NCBI GenBank assembly: GCA_031761405.1
Contig: JASEVX010000011.1
Location: 40,922,066 to 40,986,065, forward strand
DNA: 64,000 nucleotides
From: Serripes groenlandicus
Lineage: Eukaryota; Mollusca; Bivalvia; Cardiida; Cardiidae
Direction of reading: 5' to 3'
Below the pieces are notes generated by a model that saw only the letters and a list, made by a program, of their open reading frames with translations, searched no databases and was not told the origin of the DNA. Below are positions 22,129 to 32,651 of this stretch, one piece after another (the stretch's first letter is position 1; every line of letters starts with the position of its first letter). Made by a program: the position numbers and the translations under genes.

Positions 22129-22619
22129 GATGCATGGATAATAAAAGAAAATCACAAAAAAACATGTATGTTACATGTCAGCACATGAAAAAAGTATGTT
22201 TTCATGCAAATTACCAATATTTGAAACATGATATGCTAATTTGTTGTCTTCTTGTGGTTTTCATCACATTTTGAAGTTATTTTATCCACATCTTTGTAGG
22301 TTCACATGTTGTTATTTAACCTTAAAAATAGACGTTATTCTGCCCCGATGAGAACCAATATCTGGCAGGTGTAAGAACAGACAGGTTCAAAACTTATAAG
22401 GAAAACAAATATTTTTAGTATTTTACTATTTCTAAAATTTCTTCAGATTATTGAAACAACTATCATTCATAAATATTCAAAAATAAAATGATATGTCCCT
22501 GATAAAATGTTTGAGTTCTTCTTGTCTGAATTATCTTCCTTGATTAACAAAATGTTGAAGAGGTTCACCTAAGGAACAGTACTAATAATTAATCTTGAAA
22601 TCAGACTAGTACTGGCATA

Positions 22620-22890
22620 GGACTGGAATTGAAAAGTTTTGTCATTTGATCCCTTTTCTGATGCCGCTTGGCTGCCAAGTTTATGGCTTGAACAATTTTG
22701 TTGGAGTGTCACCCCTGGATCATTTCTTCCATAGTATCTAGAAAACAGGCAATCAGATTCAGAGGAGAACAATTTTAAAGTTTGGCAATTTCCCACATCT
22801 TTCACAGCAACCCAAGTTCATATTTGAAAACTATTGATAGTGGAGCATCAAAGAAATATTCCTGTGGAGTTTGGTGACACTTGGTCCAGT
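22620..22890. repeat. Diverged unit of the GGCGGCCATG tandem family
   Basis: CTGATGCCGCTTGGCTGCCA, TTGAACAATTTTGTTGGAG and CAGATTCAGAGGAG match the units of the element at 50021-50884. The copy is single and diverged. Confidence 0.45.
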
Positions 22891-22896
22891 AATTAA

Positions 22897-23106
22897 CCCT
22901 TTCCCACATACAGACGATCTCTGAGCTGACAACTTTTAAACAACATCATGGCCAAACCGGAAATTGCTCATGTTGTGGTAGTTCTCCCTTTGCCATAATA
23001 GTTTTAACTATATTGAATGATTTAACGTTTATTTATAGAGGTTTACCATAGTTTAAACCAGATGCTTTCAATCATCTACTGCAGAAGTGTTGTATGTGGG
23101 AAAGGG
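22897..23106. mobile_element. TTAA-flanked MITE
   Basis: CCCTTTCCCACATACAG at the left and CTGCAG..TGTATGTGGGAAAGGG at the right form the ends, each adjacent to TTAA (22893-22896 and 23107-23110). The centre has the hairpin AAATTGCTCATGTTG. TTAA targets and CCC ends are piggyBac-like; the link is inferred. Confidence 0.8.
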
Positions 23107-23280
23107 TTAAGGAGAAGACTATGTTTGAAACTAAAATCTAATAAAAAGTCATCGTGACTAGATACTTTTGTTTAATTGGAAATGTAGCCTTGTACATGGG
23201 ACGAATACTGTGTATCGATGCAGCTGTTATATATAAGAAATACCCTTAGAAATGGCATATGTATGGAAGCCCTGGAGGGA

Positions 23281-23800
23281 CTTCTTACTTCAATACTTCT
23301 GAGTTCCGATTTTCATACTTCTAACTTCAACATTTCTTACTTCGTCACTTTTAACTTCCAACTTCCTTACTTCTAACTTCCATACTTCTAACTTCATTAC
23401 ATTTAACTTCCACCCACGTGCTTTGTGTATTAGTACATTAGTTTATAAGTATGGAAGTCAGAAGTAATGAAGTTAGAAATAGTTAGAAGTAATGAAGTTA
23501 GAAGTATTGAAGTTAGAAGTAATGAAGTTAGAAGTAATGAAGTTAGAAGTAATAAAGTTAGAAGTAATGAAGTTATAAATAGTTTGAATGCATACAGCCT
23601 AATAAACCATATGCTAGGCTGGTTCGAAAGTAATGAAGTTAGAAGTAATGAAGTTGGAAGTTAGAAGTAATGAAGTTAGAAGTAATGAAGTAATGAAGTT
23701 AGAAGTAATGAAGTTAGAAGTAATGAAGTTAGAAGTAATGAAGTTAGAAGTAATTAAGTTAAAAGTAATTAAGTTAGAAATAGTTATAATGCATACAGTC
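23281..23800. repeat. 15-bp minisatellite in inverted arrays
   Basis: From 23281 to 23410 the unit reads TTACTTCTAACTTCC; from 23455 to 23800 the complement GAAGTTAGAAGTAAT is repeated more than 15 times. A unique spacer (CCACGTGCTTTGTG) separates the two arms. A piece with ACCATATGCTAGGCTGGTTC interrupts the right array and recurs at 23800 and 24130. Confidence 0.9.
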
Positions 23801-24250
23801 TAATAAACCATATGCTAAGCTGGTTCGAAACATTTCCGGTACGAATCATCTTTTACATTTTGCAACGATAATGACGATATTTACAATGCGCGCAATGTGT
23901 ATGTGCTTCCCTTGGATTTAAGGGAATAAGAATCATTTGGGAGCCCGATAACCAACACAAAACAGCAGTCTGTTGACCAACAGTTTAATAATGAAATGTG
24001 AAGTGGAAACAAAAGAAATAAAAACAATAAAGACAATTGTATTGTAGGACAAATAATAAACACAGTGCTTTGTCTATCAATTAAATACTTCCAGAAGGTG
24101 GCTATTTCTCAATATAAAGTATGCATACAGCCCAATAAACCATATGCTAAGCTGGTTCGAAACATTTTTGGTACGAATCATCTTTTACATTTTGCAACGA
24201 TAATGGCTATATTTACAAAGCGTACAATGAACTACACTACAAACATGTAA
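23770..24250. repeat. Direct duplication, ATGCATACAGYCYAATAAAC
   Basis: The segment starting ATGCATACAGTCTAATAAAC at 23780 and running past TTTGCAACGATAATGACGAT is repeated at 24121-24230 with few changes. A third short piece is inside the minisatellite at 23588. No gene is seen between. Confidence 0.75.
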
Positions 24251-24420
24251 ATCATATTACAATATAATCATACAAGACGTTTACTTACATCGTTGGGATC
24301 AATAAAAGACTCAAAATTGAAATTAATTTAATAAATTTAGCGGGAACATCATTTAAGGAAAATATTTCTGAAGAGCAACGAAGCAACTATGTAGAAAGTG
24401 AAATTACAAAATTGTGAAAT

Positions 24421-25200
24421 ATACACCTAAATGAATAAAACCATTCACTGATTCAAAATATTGCCATTATAATACCAATGTTTGCGTCTTGACAGCTGGA
24501 CTCCCTTTTAAAGATCATCTTTTCAGTATTAACTGTTAATTTATAAGTTTGGCAATATGTATTTAAAATATTCAGTTGCTTTTGAGATTGTATCCAATAT
24601 ACAAGCTATATCATCCCCAAACATTAATATAAAACATTTCTACAATATTTCGGAAAATCTGTATGCCTCTAATTCCATTGTCTGTCATTGTATCATTTAT
24701 AATTTTAGCGAAAAGAACTGAGCTTAAGCTGCATCCCTGTCCAGCATTTCCGTTCGCAAAGAAACAAGTTCCCTATACACGTATACTTACCAATCGAACA
24801 ATGCTACTTCAATATATAATTATATATTCATTTTGTGTACATTTCAACTGAGAATATAAGCTGTAAGTTGATTGTGTCATCGGGGTAAAACAAATACGTT
24901 TGTAAAGTACCGAGAGTACTGGAAAAGTCCATTGTAAGTTAACCTCAGTGTTGTTGAAAGTAGCGTTTACACCATCCATGCAATCAACTGTTCTCTTGTA
25001 TCTAATTACAGAATCTCTTTACAATGCCACTGAAGGTCGACAATTCACGACAGGTAAATGCTTTGTAAAACATGACTTATTTATTGGAGTTTAAAGCCGT
25101 TTTAAACATGTTTTAAGGTTTGTTTAACACCTATTAGTTTACATCATTGCCAAACAAGCTATCAGCTTATAATGATCACTCTCGAGGTATGCTCCCTGTT
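24421..25200. repeat. Block A3: right third of block A
   Basis: Aligns with 2262-2965 and in part with 12220-12745. It carries the same minus-strand LINE remnant and ends with CTCGAGGTATGCTCCCTGTT, the shared right edge. The left two thirds of block A are absent. Confidence 0.75.
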
Positions 25201-25225
25201 GGAGTCCAGACGTTTCGTAAACTCT

Positions 25226-25480
25226 CCGTTACGTAACAGAAAGAAAATGGCCGTTTGGTAACCGAACCGTTTCGTACACGGAAAATATTTGGCTTTTGGT
25301 AACTGATACTGTTTTGTATCCGAAAACAAATTGGCTGTTTCGTACCCGAAAATAAATTGGTTGTTTCGTACTCGAAAATATATCGGCTGTTTCGTACCCG
25401 AAAATAAATTGGTTGTTTCGTACCCGAAAATATATCGGCTGTTTCGTACCCGAAAAAGTTGTGGGCGTTTTGTAACCTAG
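25226..25480. repeat. 26-bp minisatellite
   Basis: Units of the form GGTTGTTTCGTACCCGAAAA plus TAAATT repeat about eight times; inner units are nearly identical, outer ones drift (CGTTTCGTAAACTC, GGCGTTTTGTAACC). The motif GTTTCGTACCCGAAA is itself partly palindromic. Confidence 0.85.
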
Positions 25481-25484
25481 ATCT

Positions 25485-26585
25485 TATTGAGCTCGGGTAT
25501 ATGTTTACCGTACGAACACATCATAAGAGATAAAAAAACAAGAATTCAGTACAATCTTACTGCTTTTCACATATCAAATCTCAACTCCATACGACTTTTT
25601 TTCGGCCATTTTGCTTCCGGTTTTACTGGACTGAACATTTTCGTAACCTAATATATTATTAGGCAAAGCCTAGGTCGTGTGAAAGCATGAACAATTAATT
25701 AAGCAGTGTCAGTCCCCCAACAAGAAACAAATGAATAGGCAAATTGTAGAAAGTAACAAAACAGAATTTGAAAAACATATTGAAAAAACCCAAACTTAGC
25801 ATGCATTTAAGTTTAATTTGTACATATCTGTTTTATTTTGTATTATGTCAGGATTGTAACAGACTGTAAGATTTCCAAGGATGTTGATGGAAAACAACAC
25901 TAGAAGGCATTGAAGAATGTTCTGATTCAGTTTTACAAATGCCAGTTGTTTGTAAACTAGTAATAAATATAATTGGAAACTGATTCTTACCATGGTTGAT
26001 TGAATGATTTGAGCTTAACATTATTCTCAATGGTACTTCAGTTCACTTAACATTTTCCCCTGGCTTTCTAGAATACTAAATATACTCCACACAACAATCT
26101 TCCAAGGAAGATGGCTACCTTTGCATGATCTGGCTGAATGTATAATCTTGAGACATTTTAAGATGAGAATATGCTTACAGACTGAGAAAACTAACAAATA
26201 TTTTCAAAAGTCCCATTTATAATGATGTATGTAGGAAAGGGTAAAGTTTAGCCCCTTGCCTGATGTAAATTACTTGAAGTCTGTGACTAATCTGAATACA
26301 TTGTCGGAATGGTGTAATTGTTTCAAAATGAACATATCAAAAATGAACAATATGTTCCTATTCAACAACATTTTCACCCGTATCTCCTTTTCTGGCTTTT
26401 AATTTGCAAAACAGAATCAGGTTATTTGTTAATAAGTACCAGACGTAGTGTCAACAACTGATTATGTATACATGTATATGTCGTCTGAAAAAAAATGGAT
26501 AGTTCAATCCGTTTATTATTATCAGACTTGAACATCAATGTTCCTCGTTATTTCATAGTTACATGCGTTACAAACAAAAGTATAC
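25485..26585. other. No gene seen
   Basis: AT-rich sequence with no clear TIRs or tandem arrays. Two overlapping minus-strand open stretches of about 60 residues at 25796-26030 show no domain and are not supported. Confidence 0.35.
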
Positions 26586-26588
26586 AAC

Positions 26589-27652
26589 AAACAAGAGGGC
26601 CATGATGACCCTCGATCGCTCACCTGATTTATTTGTTTCTATTAAGCCATATACGCCACGCCCCCTGACGGCCATAGTTTCCGGCCAATCAACTTGGCTT
26701 GGAGGAATCTGATAGAGGAATATCGTAGGAACAAAATTATTTGGAAATCGGCCTGATACTTTCGGAGGAGAAGATTTTTTAAGTTTTCACTATAACCATA
26801 TAAGGCAAAATAGCCCCGCTCCCTGGTGGCCATGTTTTTTCACCAATCAACATGGCTTGAAGGAATCTGATAGACGGTCATCCAAGGAACATTTCTACAA
26901 AATTATTTGAAAATCGGCCTGCCATTTTTGGAGAAGATTTTTTAAGTTTTCACTATAACAATAAGAGGCAAAATAGCCCTGCCTTCTGGCGGCCATGTTT
27001 TTCGACCAATCAACATGGCTTGAAGGTATCTGATAGAGGGTCATACAAAGAACAATTCTACAAAATTATTTAAAAATCGGCCTGACACTTTCGGAGGAGA
27101 AGATTTTTCGTGTTTTAACTATAGCCATATAAGGCAAAATAGCCCCACCCCCCTGGCGGCCATGTTTTTGACCCATCAACATGGCTTGAAGGAATCTGAT
27201 AGTGTGTCACTTAAGGAACATTTCTACAAAATTATTTGAAAATCGGCCAGACATTTTCGGAGAAGAAGATTTTTTAAGTTTTCACTATGGCCATATAAGG
27301 CAAAATAGCCCCGCCCCCTGGCGCCCATGTTTATCGACCAATCAACATTGCTTGAAGGAATCTGTTAGACGGTCATCCAAGGAACATTTCTACAACGTTA
27401 TTTGAAAATCTGCCAACCAGTTTGGGAGAAGAAGAATTTTGATTTTTTTTTTTTCATTTCGTTGCCATGGAAACCAGAATTCTGCATGGATCTCAAAGAT
27501 TTGAAGGAATTCTGGTAAGGTCATTGAGAGGATGCTTTCTGTGAAGTTTCTTAATTGATCCACTGGTTAGTGAGGAGAAGACGTTAACGCACGACGGACG
27601 ACGCACCACGGACGCCGGACCAAAGGCGATCACAATAACTCAGGTGAGCTAA
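26589..27652 (+). mobile_element. AACAAGAGGGCC..GGTGAGCTAAAA element with 165-bp tandem core
   Basis: The left end AACAAGAGGGCCATGATGAC..CGATCGCTCACCTGA and the right end CACAATAACTCAGGTGAGCT are partly complementary (GCTCACCTGA / TCAGGTGAGC). The core has five units of about 165 bp, each with CAACATGGCTTGAAGGAATC and CCCTGGCGGCCATGTTTTT. A CGACGGACG-rich stretch precedes the right end. An oppositely oriented relative is nested at 29381-30873. Short open frames are shadows of the units. Confidence 0.8.
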
Positions 27653-27789
27653 AAATAACAAAAAGAAAAAAAGAAAAGAAAAAAAGAAATAAACTCAAAG
27701 AAAAGAGGAAAAAAACCAAATAATATATTCTATGAATAAATGTGAAAGGAAACAAAAATCTATACAGACTATGCCGAAGAATATTTCCA

Positions 27790-30700
27790 TGGATACTTAT
27801 TTTAAAGTTTCATTTCTAAGTTCAAAAGACTTAATAAAAAACTTAGCCAAATTGTTTAAAACTGAAACATTATTACAATTCAAAAGTCTAAAATTTATGC
27901 AAACTTGGTTGTCTAAAATAAAATTGCTTTTATGTACTTTTTTCTTAATAATTCGTAATGTGGGCAAATAAGTATGAAGTGAAATTCATCTTCAATTTCG
28001 TTGAGAGGGCACAGTGTACATTTCCTGTCACACATTGGGATATTTCTATGTCTACCTTGTTCTATATTTAGATCATGAGAGGATAATCTAAATTTTGCAA
28101 TGATATTTCTAAAATATACTATTTTCATTTTTTGTAAGTAAAAAGAAGTTTCAAAGTTAATTTTATACTCTTTATACATATACATATACAAGGATGATCT
28201 ACTATTTAGATCTTGATGCCATTCATTTACGAACAGGTCAAATAGCCTTTGACAAAGTATGGGAATTAATCCCTTAATAAATACTGATTCTAGTAAAGCC
28301 ATACCTGGGAAAAACCATTTGTGTTTAACAAATCACGTACTTTACTTATCGACATGTATCACCGTATAAAGCTGGATTACTTGTAGTAAGTTTCACGTTT
28401 AAAACCCATTTTAAAAACTTTCTATGGATTCTTTCAATGTTATCCGTATTCGTGAAAGACCATATTTCACAACCGTAGCTTAAAATTGATTTAACAAAAG
28501 AGTCGAACAGATTAAACATCATGTTTACAGGGATTTCTTTCCCTTAATAATTGCCATTAATGCGCCTAAAGCCCTCAGGGCCTTACCCGATAATGTTTTC
28601 GTGGCATTAATAAATGACCCACTCTTTGTTAAAACAACACCGAGGTAGTAAAAGCTATATATCGACTGACTCTACAACATTTCATTGTATTTGAATTCTA
28701 ACTTTCTATGTTGTCTACCCTTTTAAAATACAACTACCTTTGTCTTCTCGACATTAACAGTAAATTGCCATTTGTTGCAGTATGTTTTAAAATAATCCAT
28801 CATCTTTTGAAGTCCTTCTGGCGACTCGGAAATCAATACAGAATCATCAGCAAATAAAAGTAAATATATAGTTAGTTGTTCGAAGTTAAACTCTTCTACC
28901 GAATTAAGTTGTAAATATGTTTCTAAGTCATTAATGAAGAGAGAGAACAAAATCGGTGACAATATTTCTCCCTACAATAAACCCACTTGACAGTCGTAGA
29001 TATATGAGAACTTATGCATATGTTTAACACATATCTTAACCTCGGAATATATATACCTAATTAGTTGGAAAAGTTTACCATCAATACCGTTTTTAATAAG
29101 TTTTACCCATAAGCCGTTGCGATATATACTCGCAAATCAATAAAACAGCAATATAAACTACCATTTTCATTTAGCTGTTTTTCGATAAACGAATTAAGTA
29201 AAAATATTGCATCTATAGTACTGAAGTTTGATTTAAATCCAAATTGTGCAACCGTTATAATATCATTCTCTTCGACCCATCGTTTAAGTCTGTCATTCAG
29301 AATACAAGTGAATAGCTTGGCAACACAGCTGATTAATGTTATACCTCTGTAGTTGTTGGCATCTGAACTATCACCTTTTTAGCTCACCTATGCACGAAGT
29401 GCAAGGTGAGCTATTGGGATCACATTTTGTCCGGCGTCCGTCCGTCGTGCGTCGTGCGTCGTAAACATTTGAGCTTGTTAACACTCTACGGGCTACATTT
29501 TGCATCTAATCTTCATGAAAGTTTATCAGAACGTTCATCTCCATAAAATCGTGGACAAGTTATGGCCATATGAGGTCAAAAACTAGGTCACTAGGTCGAA
29601 TTGAAGGGAACTCTTGTTAACACTCTGGAGGCCACATTTTCAACTTGAGCATGTTGAAACTTTATCAAAATGTTTGTCTTGATAATATGTAGGTCAAGTT
29701 CGAACATGGGTCACATCGGGTCAAAAAGTAGGTCACTATGTCAAATTGAAGAAAAATCTTGTTAACACTCCAGAGGCCGCAATTTTTGCTTCAGCAGCTT
29801 GAAATTTTGTCAGAATTTTTGTCTTAAAAATATCTAGGTCGAGTTCGAATATGGGTTATGCCGGGTCAAAAACTAGGGTCACTAGGTCAAATTGAAGGAA
29901 AATCTTGTTAACACTTTGGATGCCGCATTTATTGCTTCAGCAGCTTGATATTTGGTCAGAATGTTTGTCTTAAAGATATCTAGGTCAAGTTTAAATATGG
30001 GTCATATTGGGTCAGAAACTAGGTCACTAGGCCAAATTGAGGGAAAATCCTGTTAACTCTGTAGAAGCTGCATGTTTTTGCTTCAGTGGCTTGAAATTTG
30101 TTCAGAACGTTGAGCTGAATGATATCTAGGCCAAGTTTGAATATGGGTCATGCCGGGTCAAAAACTAGGTCACTAGGTCAAATTGAAGTAAAATCTTGTT
30201 AACACTTTGGATGCCATATTTTTTGCTTCAGCAGCTTGAAATTTAGCTTGAATGTTTTTCTGAATGTTATCTAGGCCAAGTTTGGATAGGGGTCATGCCG
30301 GGTTAAAAACTAGGTCACTAGGCCAAATTGAAGGGTAATCTTGTTAACACTCTGGATACTTCATTTTTAATTTCAGCATGATGAAACTTTATCAAAATGT
30401 TTTTCTTGATGATATGTAGGCCAAGTTAGAATATGGGTCATGCTGGGTCAAAAACTATGTCACTAGATCAAATTGAAGAAAAATCTTGTGAATACTTTGG
30501 ATACCACATTTTTTGCTTCAGCAGCTTGAAATTTGGTCAGAATGTTTGTCTGAATTATATCTAGGTCAAGTTCGAATAAGGGTCATATTGGATCAGAAAC
30601 TAGGTCAATAAAGGAAAATATTGTTCAAACTCCGGAGGCCGCATTTTTACTTTGAGCAAGTTGAAACTTTGTCAGAATGTTGTCTTGATGATATCTAGTC

Positions 30701-31770
30701 CATGTTGGAATATGGCTCATATCAGGTAAAACAAATACAGATCACTAGGCCAAATGAAGGAAAATATTTTTAACACTGTGGAGGTTGCATTCAGAATAAT
30801 TGTCTTGATGTGTTTTGCATTGCAGTACATTGTATAATTAAGGTGAGCGATCCAGGGCCTCCATGGCCCTCTTGTTTATATACTGGGATGATAATTCCTT
30901 TAAAAGATTGTTTTTATAATATAAAATTGAAAAATATAAATAAAGGCTTATCCAATACGTCGATGCCTTCAATAAAATACTCATAAATGATACTGTCAGA
31001 TGAACATGCTTTATCTTTACTCAGTTTTCCATTCGCACGTCTAATTTCCTCAATCGTAATTTCAGAGTCCAAATAATCAAACGTACTGTTTTGACATTCA
31101 TTGATATCGAAATTTTTAAGAAAATCTTCACACGAAGAGTAGTTTTTTACAGTTATATCTGAGTATAAGGATTTGAAATGTTCGTAAAATTCCTGTGTGG
31201 GAATATCACAACCGTTTTCATTATTTTTGTATTACTTAACATTTTCCAAAATTCTTTAGGTTTTTTGTTTCGCATTCATACTATCTGCTTCTTTTCTGTT
31301 ATAAAGTCGCTTTGCTAATTCGCATTTCTTCTTGTATATGCTTTTACTTTGATGTAGAATTCTACGATTTTCCGTTGATTTATGTAAATTAAAACTTTGC
31401 AATGCGTTTGTATAGTCGATTTTGCTTTTTCTACATTCATCATTAAATCATAAAGCTTTATTTCTACATGTATTGGCTTTGCCATTTCCTTCATTTGTTT
31501 TAAAGCGTTTTTTCAAAGTATACATTTCCCCTGGAAGAGAGGTATTTCGTGAATACATCCACTAAAACGTCTGTTTTTACATTATTATGTATACACTCAT
31601 TTCGATTGGTACATAATAATTCAATATCTCGGGCTATATCTGTAACAAAGTTATCTCTGTAATCACTCATCCATTTATAATGTACAGATTCAGTCGGTTG
31701 CATATTAGAAATATATCTAATTTTAAACTGGAAGTTGATTGGTGCATGGTTTGAATACATATTAAAATAT
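27790..31770 (-). pseudogene. Degenerate non-LTR retrotransposon (LINE), interrupted by a nested element
   Basis: Reading the minus strand from 31770 down: 31500-31760 has YSNHAPINFQFKI, the end of an APE-type endonuclease; 31000-31450 a lysine-rich linker; 30876-30930 GIIIPVYK; then a 1.5-kb insertion; then KGDSSDANNYRGITL from 29380. At 28723-28962 is the reverse transcriptase core: SPILFSLFINDLE, FADD with both catalytic aspartates, and VNVEKTKVVVF. At 27913-28302 the C-terminal region has C-x2-C and EDEFHFILICPHYELLRKKY, the usual end of this LINE group. Stops and frameshifts separate the parts. About 2.4 kb of LINE remains; the clade is CR1/Jockey-like by motif, not resolved further. Confidence 0.85.
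29381..30873 (-). mobile_element. Nested AACAAGAGGGCC-type element with about nine 146-bp units
   Basis: The left end TTTTAGCTCACCTATGCACG and the right end GTGAGCGATCCAGGGCCTCC..CCCTCTTGTTT are the reversed ends of the 26589 family. The core has about nine units of about 146 bp with GTTAACACTCTGGAGG, AACTAGGTCACTAGG and GGTCATGCCGGGTC. It splits the LINE within a run of T in the reverse transcriptase frame. The unit sequence differs from that of the 26589 element although the ends are shared. Confidence 0.85.
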
Positions 31771-32009
31771 GATAGTGAAAGATCTGATCAGACCTTGAAC
31801 ATGTCAAATTCTCAGCATTATCAATGTTGATAACTGTTCCTTTTTTTAATTGTTATTGCTGAATTATAAAAGATTCTGAAAAGGGGTACAGGGAGTAAAC
31901 TATTTTCACTAGAAGCCTGGATAAAAATGTAATAAGTGTTTAAGTAAGACAACTCCCACAGCATAATTGTTTCATGTATAAATTGTTAAGTTTAGTTGCT
32001 TCTTTCAAA

Positions 32010-32080
32010 ACATGTACCTGCTGAGATTTGAACTTAGAACTCTTGTTAGACCAGGTGTTTCGCCAGTTAACTACACTATG
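32010..32080 (-). other. tRNA-like sequence in left foldback arm
   Basis: The complement of the right-arm tRNA-like sequence at 33455-33525. A- and B-box-like motifs are present, but the acceptor and anticodon stems pair poorly. It is a remnant or mimic, not a functional tRNA gene. Confidence 0.4.
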
Positions 32081-32387
32081 TTTTACTTTGAGTAAAAGTT
32101 CATGAAAATATGTCTAATTTGATTACCAGTAAAGTATAAAAGAAATTGTGTTACAATGAATGTATACAACTTTAAATGTTACCATTTCTATTGTATAGAT
32201 TTGACAATTTCAGACAGAAAAATGGAATTCAAATTACATAGAAAACAGATACATTTCTGTGGTATTTCAGTTATATCAGGGGACAGAACACTTATGTGAG
32301 GTCACTGGGTGACTTATAACTGACATTAATTATGAACTGCCTTTAAGCTTTTCTAATACAATAGTAGTAAACTTTATGTTTGTTTGT

Positions 32388-32403
32388 GGCCCTAAAAAGG
32401 AAC
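32388..32403 (-). terminator. Imperfect histone-type 3' stem-loop
   Basis: The minus strand reads GTTCCTTTTTAGGGCC, a mutated form of the histone mRNA 3' hairpin. It lies about 90 bases beyond the better copy at 32480 in the same context (GTGGCCCTAAAAAGG on the plus strand). Confidence 0.45.
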
Positions 32404-32479
32404 GTTGCTATCAGATGTGTACATGCATATGGGTGTGTAATAACTAGACAATTGGATAAAAGACTTTCTAGGATTTTGT

Positions 32480-32495
32480 GGCCCTAAAAAGGGCC
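32480..32495 (-). terminator. Histone-type mRNA 3' stem-loop
   Basis: The minus strand reads CAAC-GGCCCT-TTTT-AGGGCC-AC: a 6-bp stem with a 4-base loop that fits the consensus of the replication-dependent histone 3' hairpin. CTAGAAAG shortly after it could serve as a purine-rich downstream element. No histone coding sequence precedes it; the transposase-like frame at 32484-32651 does. Confidence 0.6.
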
Positions 32496-32651
32496 GTTGA
32501 AAGACTTTATTTCAAGTGACAAAGTTGACAGAACGTGGGCTCGTATGTCTTGGATAGTAGACTTCGGATTATCGATCTTGTACTGACAAATCTCTCTGTT
32601 TACAGAGACTGAAACTTCATCTCGTCGTCGCTTGTTAGTAGCAGTAGTCAT
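32484..32651 (-). pseudogene. pogo/Tigger-like transposase N-terminus (CENP-B type HTH), truncated
   Basis: A 55-residue minus-strand frame from ATG (32649-32651) to TAG inside the stem-loop. It begins MTTATNKRRRDEVSVSVNRE and continues with ICQYKIDNPKSTIQDIRAHV. This layout of basic residues, then K/R-E-I-C-x-Y, then N-P-K-x-x-x-x-D-I, matches the first helix-turn-helix of CENP-B/Tigger transposases as I know them. The usual continuation, which ends the HTH and leads to a second HTH and the DDE domain, is missing; the sequence becomes SLEIKSFNGPF and stops. Either a short fragment was captured or an exon is joined elsewhere. No DDE domain was seen inside the element. Confidence 0.5.

Noticed and set aside
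23467..23664. Plus-strand frame of repeated SNEVR
   Set aside because: It is a direct product of the 15-bp minisatellite, with no independent coding signal.
27202..27405. Plus-strand frame with HLRNISTKLFENRPD
   Set aside because: One translation of the 165-bp tandem unit; equivalent units nearby are broken in this frame.
26589..27652. CRISPR-like array of repeats
   Set aside because: Units are about 165 bp with no alternating short repeat and unique spacer, and the context is eukaryotic.
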